Both the position numbers and the translations under genes were made by a program. Of a DNA stretch of 64,000 nt, positions 7,981 to 16,875 are shown in pieces. The DNA lies in assembly GCA_963767565.1 (NCBI GenBank), contig CAVYEG010000016.1, positions 1-64,000 of the forward strand, given 5' to 3'. A model generated the notes under the pieces. The model was not told where the DNA came from, did not search any database, and worked only from the letters and a program-made list of their open reading frames with translations. Each line of letters starts with the position of its first letter. Within the stretch, counting starts at the first letter, position 1. This DNA comes from Palsa-504 sp963767565 (GTDB lineage: Bacteria; Actinomycetota; Actinomycetes; Streptosporangiales; Streptosporangiaceae).

Positions 7981-8781
7981 CTACGCCGCGGCGCCGCCGA
8001 TCCTGACTACGTGACCGGCGTCGCCGCGACCCGGGAAGCGGGAGAAGACCTCCGGGTCGTGGCCTGCCACGATGACCGTGCCGGCCTCGCCGGCCAGCTC
8101 CCTTAGCTGGTCGTAAGCGCGGTACAGCTGCGGCAGGTCGGCGGCAACCCCGAAGGCCCAGTCGCGCTCGAGTTCCTCGTAATAGTGCACGGCGTCCGAA
8201 GCGATCACCGCGCGTCCGCCGGCGGTCGTCACCGCGGCCACGGCCTGTCCGGGCGTGTGGCCGCCGACCTCGATCAGCTCGATCCCCTGGGCCGGGGCGT
8301 GGTCGCCGTCGAACAGCGTGAGGCGGCCCTCGGCCCGGATCCGCTGCAGCTGGCCGATGTCCTCCGGCTCGGCCGTCCAGGCGAACTGCCCGCGCGAGCC
8401 CAGCGGGCCGGTCCAGAACTCGTACTCGCGCCGGGCTATGAAAACCTCGGCGGCTGGGAACTCGCGCAGGTTGCCGACGTGGTCGTAATGCCCGTGCGTG
8501 GCCACCACCTGGGTGACCGCGGCCGGGTCGATACCCAGCGCGGCCAGCGCCGCGGCGGGCGCGATGGCCGACGCCAGGCCACGCCGCCCCGCGGCGGCGG
8601 GAGAGAAGCCGGTGTCCACCACGATCGTCCGCCTCGGGTTGCGCGCCACCCACAGGAAGTAGTCCATGCCGATCTCGGCATCGGGCTCGCCGTAGAGGCG
8701 GAAGTTCAGGTAGACCTCGCTCCGGGTCGCCGGGCGGCTCCAGTACCTGACCGCCAGAACCTCGTATGCCTCGTCAGTCAC
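7981..8781 (-). CDS. MBL-fold metallo-hydrolase (lactonase-like)
   Basis: A 266-residue metallo-beta-lactamase fold protein. THGHYDHVGN is the HxHxDH zinc motif, with GGHTPGQ, IASDAVHY and a late GHDPEVF supplying the remaining ligands. The pattern is that of the family annotated as N-acyl-homoserine lactonases, but in a catabolic island it more probably opens a lactone intermediate or hydrolyses a thioester. GTG at 8781 preceded by GCGAGGGAAT is chosen; the open frame extends further upstream without a ribosome binding site. It ends five bases from the convergent acyl-CoA dehydrogenase stop. Confidence 0.78.
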   Translation of the reverse strand: MTDEAYEVLAVRYWSRPATRSEVYLNFRLYGEPDAEIGMDYFLWVARNPRRTIVVDTGFSPAAAGRRGLASAIAPAAALAALGIDPAAVTQVVATHGHYDHVGNLREFPAAEVFIARREYEFWTGPLGSRGQFAWTAEPEDIGQLQRIRAEGRLTLFDGDHAPAQGIELIEVGGHTPGQAVAAVTTAGGRAVIASDAVHYYEELERDWAFGVAADLPQLYRAYDQLRELAGEAGTVIVAGHDPEVFSRFPGRGDAGHVVRIGGAAA

Positions 8782-8890
8782 ATTCCCTCGCCTTCGTGCC
8801 GTCGCGGTCGCCGCTCGCCTGCCAGCCGTGCCCTCAGCGTGCCCGGCACTGCTTCCGCCCCTCAACTCCGATGCCTCCAGTCCCAGTTCC

Positions 8891-8949
8891 GCGGAGTATT
8901 TGGCTTGCGCGGAGTATTTGGGCAGTCATAGTTGCCCAAATACTCCGCG
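8891..8949. repeat. 17-bp perfect inverted repeat plus third copy of the arm; rest of gap empty
   Basis: Arms 8908-8924 (CGCGGAGTATTTGGGCA) and 8933-8949 are exact reverse complements around an 8-base loop. A direct partial copy of the arm lies just before, at 8891-8903, and a degenerate one (GCGGAGGATTTTT on the minus strand) follows near 8950-8966. There is no T-run as in a classical terminator. It lies between the P450 3' end and the hydrolase start on the minus strand. The rest of the 344-base gap (8782-9125) shows no gene. Confidence 0.75.
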
Positions 8950-9125
8950 ACGGAAAAATCCTCCGCGCAAAGTCCAGGCGGACCAGCCGCCAACCGGCTC
9001 AATGCGTCATCGAGCGGCCACGACACGGTCCCCGCAGGCCGGCCGGGCCTCCGCCAGAACGCGCCGCGAAGCAGCGGGCGAAGGCCCGGGCCGGGACGCG
9101 TGACCGGTGATGCGACCGAAGCCCG

Positions 9126-10370
9126 CTAGCCGAGGTCGAGGACCGGGCCGCGGCGGGGGCCGGGGGTGAACGTGGCCGGGATGGACCGCCAGCCGGTGTT
9201 GGTGCCCTGGTGCGGGTAGGCCTGCAGCCCGTCGAGCTGCACCACGTAGTCGGGCATCCGCTCCAGGATCTGCCCGAGCAGCTCGCTGGCCATGGCCCGG
9301 CCCAGGTGCGAGCCCGCGCAGCGGTGGACGCCGACGCCGAAGGCGGTGTGCCGGTTGGGCCAGCGCTCGATGTCCAGGTTGTCCGGGTCGGTGAACTGGG
9401 CCGGATCGCGGTTGGCCGACGCCCAGGCCAGCAGCACGCGGTCGCCGGTATAGACGCAGTGGCCCTGGAACTCCGCGTCCTCGGCCACGGTCCTGGCCAG
9501 GGCCTGGGTCGGCGAGAAGTAGCGCAGGAACTCCTCGATGGCCCGGGTCAGCTTCTCCGGGTGCTCGATCAGGTCGGCCCGCACGTCCTGGTGCTGGTAG
9601 AGCCAGACCAGGGCCTGGCTGACCAGCGAGGCCGTGGTGCCGACGCCGCCGGCCAGCAGCAGCTCGATCATCGAGAACACCTCGTCCTCGGTGATCGGGC
9701 GGTCGTCCACCTCCTGGTGGATCAGGTAGCTGATCACGTCCTGCTGCGGCTCGGCCTTCCGGGCCGCGATGACCTCGCGCATCTGCTGCGAGCAGAACGG
9801 CATGTCGACGGTGGTGGCCCGGACGTACTCCTCGCTGCCGGGGACGGCGGCCAGGATCGCGTGGTGCAGGTGCGCGTAGCGGTCCCAGTCGGGCACGGGC
9901 AGGCCCAGCCAGTCCACGGTGACGATCGACGGTACGCCGATGACCTGGGCCAGGTCACACTGGCCCGACTCGATGACCTCGTCGATAAACCACGTCGTGT
10001 ACTTGGCCACCAGCCCGCTCATCCGCTCGATGGCCGCGGGCGCGGTGATCGGGTTGATGAGCTTGCGGTACTTGCGGAACTCCGGCGGGTCGATCTCGAT
10101 CGGGATGTGCAGGTGCATCGGCGTCTTCGGGATGACCACGGTCAGGCCTTCGCCGCCGTAGGAGTTCCGCGCCGAGGAGAAGACGTCGTCGTCCCGCGCG
10201 GCCTCGAACACGCTGTCGTAGCCTGACATCACCCAGTAGCCGCCATGGGCCTCGGTCCACGCCACCGGGCACTTGCCGCGCAGCTCACGGTAGGAGCTCA
10301 CCGGGTCGGCTGAGTGCTGCTGCGAATTGTGGTCAAAGTCCACGACCGGTTCGTGCCTGTGCTCTGCCAT
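9126..10370 (-). CDS. Cytochrome P450
   Basis: A 414-residue soluble P450. The haem-binding loop FGVGVHRCAGSHLGR has its cysteine near residue 352; EEFLRYFSP supplies ExxR; the I-helix reads LLLAGGVGTTASL (about 238). The acidic residue normally before the I-helix threonine is a glycine here, which may alter proton delivery or chemistry. ATG 10370 is preceded by AAGGCGG. It is transcribed divergently from the P450 at 10543 across a promoter region with two inverted repeats. Electrons probably come from the ferredoxin and reductase at 32136-33531. It would hydroxylate a hydrophobic substrate of the island. Confidence 0.88.
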   Translation of the reverse strand: MAEHRHEPVVDFDHNSQQHSADPVSSYRELRGKCPVAWTEAHGGYWVMSGYDSVFEAARDDDVFSSARNSYGGEGLTVVIPKTPMHLHIPIEIDPPEFRKYRKLINPITAPAAIERMSGLVAKYTTWFIDEVIESGQCDLAQVIGVPSIVTVDWLGLPVPDWDRYAHLHHAILAAVPGSEEYVRATTVDMPFCSQQMREVIAARKAEPQQDVISYLIHQEVDDRPITEDEVFSMIELLLAGGVGTTASLVSQALVWLYQHQDVRADLIEHPEKLTRAIEEFLRYFSPTQALARTVAEDAEFQGHCVYTGDRVLLAWASANRDPAQFTDPDNLDIERWPNRHTAFGVGVHRCAGSHLGRAMASELLGQILERMPDYVVQLDGLQAYPHQGTNTGWRSIPATFTPGPRRGPVLDLG

Positions 10371-10395
10371 GCGTCCGCCTTGAGGTTCGGCTCGT

Positions 10396-10512
10396 CTGAT
10401 GATAATCGTTATACTAGATTGTCCGCTTGTCAACCCCTGAGCAGGCGGATCGCTTGACTGCCCGGAACTATCCGACTTATGGTATAACCATCCTCATGAA
10501 TATCCTAGATTA
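10396..10512. promoter_or_regulatory. Divergent P450 promoter region with two inverted repeats
   Basis: Contains ATAA-TCG-TTAT at 10402-10412 and ATGGT-ATA-ACCAT at 10479-10491. The core TGGT-N3-ACCA of the second matches the consensus of FadR-type GntR operators. Also present is ATCCTAGATTAG near 10499-10512, whose complement CTAATCTAGGAT recurs before the ABC importer at 37423. One regulator could control both P450 genes from here; that is inference. Confidence 0.5.
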
Positions 10513-10542
10513 GCGAGGCTAGCGGACCGAGGGAGCCGCGCC

Positions 10543-11829
10543 ATGACGATGGCCGCACCGGCTGAGATCCCGGCTGAGATCCCGGCTGAGATCACTGCCT
10601 TCTTCGCCGCCGACCCGGACGTGATCGCCTGGCCCTACCCGATGTACGCGCGGTGGCAGCAGGGGACCGGCGTGGTGCGCTGGGACGACGGCCCGGCCAC
10701 GCTGGTGACCAGGCACCGTGACATCAAGGCGCTCATGGGCGGCGCGTTCCCGGTCATCCAGAACGGCTACCGCCACGGCCGGCTGGCCGAGCGGACCGTG
10801 ACCCGGCTGCCGGCCGGCCAGCACGACGTGTTCTTCAAGGTCATGGACTTCGAGAGCCTGTTCATGAGCCGCAACGACGGCCAGGCGCACGCGCGGCTGC
10901 GCCGTATCTCCTCCCGGGCCTTCACCGCCCGGCGGATCGGCCTGCTCCGCGACTCCATCCAGCGGCACGTCGACGGCCTCCTCGCCGCGGCTACGCGGAT
11001 AACCGGCCAGGTCACCGACGTAAAGACCGAGCTGGCCAATCAGCTGCCGGTCCGGGTCATCGTCGACCTGCTCGGCGTCCCGCAGGCCGACCGGGAGAAG
11101 ATCTGGGCCTGGTCCGAGGCGATCGCCCGGCTGTTCAGCGTGGACCCGGGCGCGCTGCGGCAGGCCGACGAGGCCATCGGCGCCTTCCGGGACTACGTGC
11201 ACGCGATGATCGGCCGGATGCGGGAGGACGGCGAGGGTCCCGAGCTGGCCCGGACGCTACTGGACAGCCGGGCCAGCGAGGCCCTGACCGAGGACGAGCT
11301 GGTCGCCATGTACCTGCTCATCCTGTTCGGCGGCAGCGAGACCACCACCAACCTGCTCGGCAACGGCTTCCTGGCCCTGCAGCGTCACCGCGACCAGTGG
11401 GACCTGCTGGTCAAGGACCCGTCGCTGGTCCGCGGCGCGGTGGACGAACTGCTCCGCTACGACAGCCCGCACCACTACCTGCCGCGGGTGGCCGCCGCGC
11501 CGTTCGAGCTCGGCGGGCAGCGCATCGATGCCGGTGACACGGTGATCGTGCTGATGGGCGCGGCCAACCGGGATCCCGAGGTCTTCGACCAGCCGGAACG
11601 CCTGGACCTCACCCGGCCGAACCGGGCCGAGCACCTGTCCCTGGCCTTCGGGCCGCACTTCTGCCTGGGCGCCGCGCTGGCCCGGCTGGAGGGCGAGATC
11701 GTGTTCACCACGCTGGTGACCAGGTTCCCGCAGGCCCGGCTGCTCACCGACGACATCCGCTACGGCGGCAGCGCGATGCTGCGGGCCATCCAGCACCTGC
11801 CCGCCGACCTCGGGCCGGCCGTGTCATGA
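10543..11829 (+). CDS. Cytochrome P450
   Basis: A 428-residue P450. The I-helix LFGGSETTTN (about 262) has the standard acid-threonine pair, DELLRYDSP gives ExxR, and LAFGPHFCLGAALARLE carries the haem cysteine near residue 373. A 12-base repeat duplicates Glu-Ile-Pro-Ala in the first 15 residues. It is a close paralogue of the P450 at 13730 along its whole length, e.g. both contain AFFAADPDVIAWPYPMY. GAGGGAG lies before the ATG, and the stop overlaps the following ligase start. It probably oxidises the same or a related hydrophobic compound. Confidence 0.9.
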   Translation: MTMAAPAEIPAEIPAEITAFFAADPDVIAWPYPMYARWQQGTGVVRWDDGPATLVTRHRDIKALMGGAFPVIQNGYRHGRLAERTVTRLPAGQHDVFFKVMDFESLFMSRNDGQAHARLRRISSRAFTARRIGLLRDSIQRHVDGLLAAATRITGQVTDVKTELANQLPVRVIVDLLGVPQADREKIWAWSEAIARLFSVDPGALRQADEAIGAFRDYVHAMIGRMREDGEGPELARTLLDSRASEALTEDELVAMYLLILFGGSETTTNLLGNGFLALQRHRDQWDLLVKDPSLVRGAVDELLRYDSPHHYLPRVAAAPFELGGQRIDAGDTVIVLMGAANRDPEVFDQPERLDLTRPNRAEHLSLAFGPHFCLGAALARLEGEIVFTTLVTRFPQARLLTDDIRYGGSAMLRAIQHLPADLGPAVS

Positions 11830-13383
11830 GCGCGGCGCAGGACTACCGGGTCGGCCGGCGGCTGGCCGGCCGGTCCGGCGCCGTGGCGCTGAGCACGCCG
11901 GATCGCACCGTGACCTTCGGCGGGCTGGACGACCGGGCCGGCCGGGTGGCGGCGGGGCTGCTCGCCGCCGGCCTGGTCCCCACCGACCGGGTCCTAACCC
12001 TGCTGCCGAACGGACCGGAGATCTTCGAGCTGCTAATCGGCTGCGCGCGGGCCGGCCTGGTCCTGGTGCCGATGAACTGGCGGCTGGCCCCGGACGAGCT
12101 GGCCGGGGTGGCCGCCGACGCCGGCGCCGCCGCGCTGTTCGTGCACGCCAGCTTCGACGGCGTGGCCGCCCCGCTGGCCGCGGCCTGCCGCCCCCCGGCG
12201 CTGCACGTGCGGGTCGGGGGCGCCGGCCCAGCCGGCTACGAGCACTGGATCAGCCGCCAGCCCCCCGCGGCCGCCGCGGCCCGGAGCGCCGCCGCAGCCG
12301 ACGTGGTGCTGCAGGTCTATACCTCGGGCACCACCGCGGCCCCCAAGGGCGTGCTGCTCACCCACGGCAACCTGGCCGCTAAGGTCCCGCAGGCCGCGCG
12401 GCTGTGGGGCCTGGGCCCGGGGTCGGTGAGCCTGCTGGCCACCCCGCTGTTCCACATCGGCGGCCTGAGCTGGGGCCTGATCGGCCTGCACGCGGGCGCC
12501 CGCACCCTGCTCGGCGGGCGCACCGGGCCGGCCTGGCCGCGCTGCTGCGCCGCGAGCGGGTCACCCACTCGTTCCTGGTCCCCACCATGCTGCAGGACCT
12601 GTGCGAGGCGGCCGATGGCGCGGGGTTCCCGGATCTGGACGCGATCGTGTTCGGCGCCGCCCCGCTGCCTGAGCGGACCCACCGGGCCGCCCTCGAGGTG
12701 CTCCGCTGCACCCTGATCCACGTCTACGGGCTGACCGAGACGACCGGCGCGGTCACCCAGGCGGCCAGCCGGCCACAAGCGGCCGGCCAGAAGCCGACCG
12801 CGCTGCGCGGCCGCCGCTGCGTTCGGCCGGACGGCCGTTCCCTTGGGTGGAGCTGGCCATCCGCGAGCCCGGCACCGGCCGGGCGCTGCCCGCCGGCGAG
12901 GCCGGCGAAGTCTGGACCCGGTCCGCGCAGAACACGCCCGGCTACGCCGGCCAGCCCGCCGCCACCGAGGCACTGCTCACCGCCGACGGCTGGCTGCGCA
13001 CCGGCGACGGCGGCTACCTCGACTCAGGTGGCTACCTCTACCTCACCGACCGGCTGAAGGACATGATCGTGACCGGCGGGGAGAACGTGTACCCGGCCGA
13101 GGTCGAGGCGGTCCTGGGCGGCCACCGTGACGTGGCCGAGGTGGCCGTCATCGGCCTGCCCGATCCGCGCTGGGGCGAGTCGGTGACCGCGGTCGTCGTC
13201 CCGCGGCCCGGCAGCGGCCTGCGGTCCGACGACGTGGTCGCCTACACCGCCGGCCGGCTGGCCTCCTACAAGCGCCCCCGCGCCGCGTTCCTGGTCGCCG
13301 CGCTGCCGCGGAACGCGACCGGCAAGGTGGCCAAGAAGCAGCTGGTCGACACGCTGACCGCTAACAGGGCAGGCCCCTCGTGA
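11826..13383 (+). pseudogene. Acyl-CoA synthetase (ANL family) with two frameshifts
   Basis: Three successive frames make up one normal ligase. The first (from ATG 11826) holds VYTSGTTAAPKGVLLTH, the phosphate loop. After about 12530 the sequence continues in a second frame with RERVTHSFLVPTML and VYGLTETTG. After about 12810 a third frame carries GRPFPWVELAIREPG, WLRTGDGGYLD, DRLKDMIVTGGENVYPAE and the C-terminal lysine segment RNATGKVAKK. Each shift equals one missing base in GC-rich runs. No large part is lost, so either two sequencing errors or recent decay explains it. It lies between two paralogous P450 genes and overlaps both neighbours, as in an operon. Confidence 0.75.
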
Positions 13384-13730
13384 CCACGTCACCAACCGTC
13401 CGCATGCTCGGCTTCGTCAACCACATACCGCCCGCGCCGGACATCGAGGAGTCCATCGCCCGCGCCCTGGACTGGGTCGTCGACGTGATCGAGGAGGCCG
13501 CCTGCCCTTCGCCGTCACCCGCCAGCGATTCCCCGCCGCGCGCCTTGAGGCCGAAAGCAGGATCAATGCAACTGCATGAGTACGCCAGCATCATCCGCAG
13601 CAAGAACGCCGGACCGTTCTGCCTGACTATTGACGTCTTCTTCGCCGACGCCGGCGGTTACGCCCTGGCCCGCCGGTCCGACCTGCTCACCGTGCCCGGC
13701 GTGGCCCGGGCCTGCGGCGAGCTGACCTGA
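13380..13730 (+). CDS. DUF4387-like short protein, probably truncated
   Basis: The C-terminal part, from Met 13566 (MQLHEYASIIRSKNAGPF), resembles DUF4387 proteins, which accompany AtuA/DUF1446 proteins in acid catabolism. Those are about 100 residues long, but here the match stops after about 54 residues at a stop that touches the next P450 start. The N-terminal 62 codons (GFVNHIPPAPDIEESI, then a Pro-Ser-rich stretch) are not recognised. GTG 13380 overlaps the ligase stop. I read this as a shortened remnant. The intact AtuA partner is at 33663. Confidence 0.5.
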   Translation: MTTSPTVRMLGFVNHIPPAPDIEESIARALDWVVDVIEEAACPSPSPASDSPPRALRPKAGSMQLHEYASIIRSKNAGPFCLTIDVFFADAGGYALARRSDLLTVPGVARACGELT

Positions 13731-14992
13731 TGACCGCCGCCCAGGACGAGATCTCGGCGTTTTTCGCCGCGGACCCGGATGTGATCGCCTGGCCCTATCC
13801 GATGTACGAGCGATGGCAGGCCGGCACCGGGATCGTGCGCTGGGATCGCGGCCCGGCCACGCTGCTCACCCGGCACCGGGACGTCAAGGCGGTGATGGCC
13901 GGGACTTACCCGCTCGGCCAGAACGGCTACCGGCACGGCAGGCTCGCCGCGGCGACGTACGCGCGGCTGCCCGGCGAACTGCGCCCCCGGGTGTTCAGCA
14001 TCATGGACTTCTTCAGCCTGTTCATGAGCCGGTGCGACGGGGACACCCACACCCGGCTGCGGCGGATCTCCGCCCGGGCCTTCACCGCGCGGCGCATCGA
14101 GCAGCTCCGGGCGTCGATCCAGCAGCACGTCGACGACCTCGTCGCCGACATGACCGCCAGCCCGGCCCCGGACGTGATGACCATGCTGGCCGACAAGCTG
14201 CCGGTCCGCGTCATCGTCGACCTGATCGGCGTCCCGCAGTCCGACCGGGACATGATCTGGGACTGGTCCGAGGCCATCGCCGACCACTACAGCCTCGACG
14301 CCGGGGTGCTGGACCGGGCCGACCGCGCCCTGGCCGCCTTCCGCGCCTACATCCAGGACATGATCGCCCGGCTGCGCGCCACCGGCGAAGGCCCGGAGCT
14401 GGCCAAGCTCCTGCTGCAGGGGCACGCGACCGACGTGCTGACCGACGAGGAGCTGGTGGCCACCTACCTCATCCTGCTGTTCGGCGGCAGCGAGACCACG
14501 ACCAACCTGCTGGGCAACAGCTTCCTCGCGCTGCAGCGCAACCGGGACCAGTGGGACCGCCTGGTGGCCGATCCGGCGCTGGCCCGGGCCGCCGTCGACG
14601 AGGCCATGCGCTACGACTCGCCGCACCACTACCTGCTGCGCGTGGCCCTGGACGACTTCACCATCGGCGGTGAGCGGATCGAGGCCGGCGACACCGTCAT
14701 CCCGCTGATGGGCGCGGCCAACCGCGATCCCGAGGTGTTCGCCGACCCGGGCACGCTGGACGTCACCCGGCCCAACCGGGCCGAGCACCTGTCCCTGGCC
14801 TTCGGCCCGCACTTCTGCCTGGGCGCCGCCCTGGCCCGGCTCGAAGCCGAGACCGTGCTGGCCACGCTGGTCACCCGGTTCCCGGACGCCCGGCTGCGCG
14901 GTGGCCGGCTCGAGTACGGCAGCAGCGCGATGCTCCGTTCCATCAAGAACCTGCCGGTCGACCTCGGCGTGGCGGTCAGGAGAAACCCATGA
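13730..14992 (+). CDS. Cytochrome P450, paralogue of the one at 10543
   Basis: A 420-residue P450 with FGGSETTTN in the I-helix, DEAMRYDSP for ExxR and AFGPHFCLGAALARLEAE with the haem cysteine near residue 362. Similarity to the 10543 gene runs end to end, indicating a tandem duplication that later diverged around the ligase between them. Its ATG overlaps the preceding stop (TGATGA), and its stop overlaps the LLM oxidoreductase by four bases. Electrons presumably come from the island's ferredoxin system. Confidence 0.9.
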   Translation: MTAAQDEISAFFAADPDVIAWPYPMYERWQAGTGIVRWDRGPATLLTRHRDVKAVMAGTYPLGQNGYRHGRLAAATYARLPGELRPRVFSIMDFFSLFMSRCDGDTHTRLRRISARAFTARRIEQLRASIQQHVDDLVADMTASPAPDVMTMLADKLPVRVIVDLIGVPQSDRDMIWDWSEAIADHYSLDAGVLDRADRALAAFRAYIQDMIARLRATGEGPELAKLLLQGHATDVLTDEELVATYLILLFGGSETTTNLLGNSFLALQRNRDQWDRLVADPALARAAVDEAMRYDSPHHYLLRVALDDFTIGGERIEAGDTVIPLMGAANRDPEVFADPGTLDVTRPNRAEHLSLAFGPHFCLGAALARLEAETVLATLVTRFPDARLRGGRLEYGSSAMLRSIKNLPVDLGVAVRRNP

Positions 14993-15999
14993 AGTTCGGC
15001 ATCCAGCTCACCAGCATCTATGACGCGAACACCGACGCGCGCCAGCAGCGCCGCGAGCACGAGGAGATCGCGGCGGTCTGCGAGCAGCTCGGCTTCGACC
15101 TGATGAGCGCCGGCCAGCACTACCTCGGGGCCGAGCTGCGGTACTTCCAGCCGGTGCCGTGGCTGGCCTACCTGTCCAGCCGCGCGCCCAGCCTGCGGGC
15201 CAACACCGGGATCATCCTGCTGTCGATGGCCAACCCGGTGGACATCGCCGAGCAGATGGCCACGCTCGACGTGGTCACGGACGGGAAGGCCATCTTCGGC
15301 GTGGGCCTGGGCTACAGCGCGCACGAGTTCGCCGCGTTCGGCGTCGAGCCTGGCACCCGGGTGGCCCGGTTCGAGGAGGCGCTGACCCTGGTCCGGCTGC
15401 TGTGGAGCGGCCAGACGGTGGACTTCCGGGGCCGGTTCTTCACCGTCGAGAACGCCCGGCCCGCGGTCCGGCCGCTGCAGGCCGGCGGCCCGCCGGTGTG
15501 GATCGGCGGGCAGGCGGCGGCGGCGGTGCGGCGGGCCGCCCGGCTGGGCGACGCCTGGTACGCCCCGCCGTTCCCGACCCACGCCGAGCTGGCCGACCTG
15601 CGCCAGCTGTTCCTGAAGACCCGCGAGGAGCACGGCCTGCCCGTCACCGGTGACTTCCCGGTGCGCCGTGAGCTGCTGATCGCGCCGTCGAAGGACGCGG
15701 CGCTGGCCGGAGCCCTGGACCGGTACCGGGCCCGCTACGACACCTACCGCAAATGGGGGCTGTCCGGCGAGAACACCCCGGTCGAGGCGGACGGGCAGCA
15801 GGTCCGCACCGACATCGAGGCGCACTTCATCCTGGGACCCGCGCAGCAGTGCGCCGAGGAGCTGAGCCGGCTCGGGCAGGACAGCGGCATGACGCACTTC
15901 ATGTTCAAGCCGCAGTGGCCCGGCCTGCCGCATGCCGAAGCCATGCGGCAGCTCGAGGAGTTCGGCACCAAGGTCATGCCGGCGCTGAGCTCGTCATGA
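14989..15999 (+). CDS. LLM-class flavin-dependent oxidoreductase
   Basis: A 336-residue bacterial luciferase-like TIM barrel. MKFGIQLTSIYD, TLDVVTDGKAIFGVGLGY, RFEEALTLVRLLW and PPVWIGGQAAAAVRRAARLGD are the family's usual blocks. Members use reduced FMN or F420 for oxidation or Baeyer-Villiger-type oxygenation; which cofactor is used here cannot be read from the sequence. AGGAGAAACCC precedes the ATG, which overlaps the P450 stop. A related gene lies at 24126. It could oxygenate the P450 product before ring or chain cleavage. Confidence 0.85.
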   Translation: MKFGIQLTSIYDANTDARQQRREHEEIAAVCEQLGFDLMSAGQHYLGAELRYFQPVPWLAYLSSRAPSLRANTGIILLSMANPVDIAEQMATLDVVTDGKAIFGVGLGYSAHEFAAFGVEPGTRVARFEEALTLVRLLWSGQTVDFRGRFFTVENARPAVRPLQAGGPPVWIGGQAAAAVRRAARLGDAWYAPPFPTHAELADLRQLFLKTREEHGLPVTGDFPVRRELLIAPSKDAALAGALDRYRARYDTYRKWGLSGENTPVEADGQQVRTDIEAHFILGPAQQCAEELSRLGQDSGMTHFMFKPQWPGLPHAEAMRQLEEFGTKVMPALSSS

Positions 16000-16808
16000 G
16001 GCTCGAAGCCGGGCAGACCGCCGTGATCACCGGCGCGGCCAGCGGGATCGGGCGCGCGCTCGCGCACGCGTTCGGGCGGCGCGGCCTGAACGTCGTCGCG
16101 CTGGACGTCGAGGCCGGGCCGCTGGAGGAGGTGGCGCGCGAGCTGGCCGCCGCCGGGGTGACGGCCCTGGCCCGGCGCTGCGACGTGACCGACCCGGCCG
16201 GATTCCTGGCTATCCGCGACCGGGTGCTGGACCGCTTCGGCCGGGTCGACGTGCTGTGCAACAACGCGGGCGTGGTCGGGCCGGTCCGGCCGGCCTGGGA
16301 GCAGCGCCCGCAGGACTGGCAGTGGATCCTCGACGTGAACCTGCACGGCGTGGTCAACGGGCTGGCCGCCTTCCTGCCCGGCATCGTGGCGGCCGGCCGC
16401 GGGCACATCGTCAACACCTCGTCGATCGCCGGGCTGGCGCCGATCCCCGGCGGCGGCAACGCGCCGTACGCCGCGAGCAAGTACGCCGTGGTCGGGCTGT
16501 CCGAGACGCTCGCCGCCGAGCTGGCCGGCCGCGGCCTGGACGTCGGCGTGACCATCGTCTGCCCGGGCCGGGTGGCCACCCGGATCCGCGAGGCCGAGCG
16601 CAACCGGCCGGCCGCCCTGCAGGACCCGGGTTACGACGGCGGCCCCGCGCAGTTCGGCGAGTCCGGGCCGGCGGCCGACCCGGACCAGGTGGCCGCGCAG
16701 GTGCTCGACGCGATCGAAGCCGGGCGGCTGTTCCTGCTGCCCGGCTTCGACGTCGCGGACGGCGTGCGGGCCCGCGCGGCCCGCCTGGCCGCCTGCCTGC
16801 CCGGCTGA
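15996..16808 (+). CDS. Short-chain dehydrogenase/reductase
   Basis: A 270-residue classical SDR with TGAASGIG, NNAG, a serine in NTSSIAG and YAASK as the catalytic pair. The C-terminus is longer than usual and ends in a Leu/Ala-Arg-rich tail, as in the group of SDRs that act on bulky alcohols. The ATG overlaps the LLM stop. This is the last gene of the rightward P450-ligase-P450-LLM-SDR operon; its 3' end runs into tandem repeats shared with the convergent gene. Confidence 0.85.
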   Translation: MRLEAGQTAVITGAASGIGRALAHAFGRRGLNVVALDVEAGPLEEVARELAAAGVTALARRCDVTDPAGFLAIRDRVLDRFGRVDVLCNNAGVVGPVRPAWEQRPQDWQWILDVNLHGVVNGLAAFLPGIVAAGRGHIVNTSSIAGLAPIPGGGNAPYAASKYAVVGLSETLAAELAGRGLDVGVTIVCPGRVATRIREAERNRPAALQDPGYDGGPAQFGESGPAADPDQVAAQVLDAIEAGRLFLLPGFDVADGVRARAARLAACLPG

Positions 16809-16875
16809 GGCCGCTGGCCGACCCGGCTGAGGCGCGCCTGCTTACCCGGCTGAGCGCGCCTGCTTACCCGGCTGA
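16806..16875. repeat. 22-bp tandem repeat carrying both convergent stop codons
   Basis: Units of about 22 bases (core GCGCCTGCTTACCCGGCTGAG) repeated three times with a diverged first copy. Each unit contains TGA as at the end of the dehydrogenase and TTA, the complement of the TAA that ends the SnoaL-like gene. It therefore looks like duplication of the junction between two convergent genes. Confidence 0.8.

Noticed and set aside
7981..8781. Quorum-quenching N-acyl-homoserine lactonase
   Set aside because: The HxHxDH motif only shows the MBL fold; the catabolic context makes another lactone or ester more likely.
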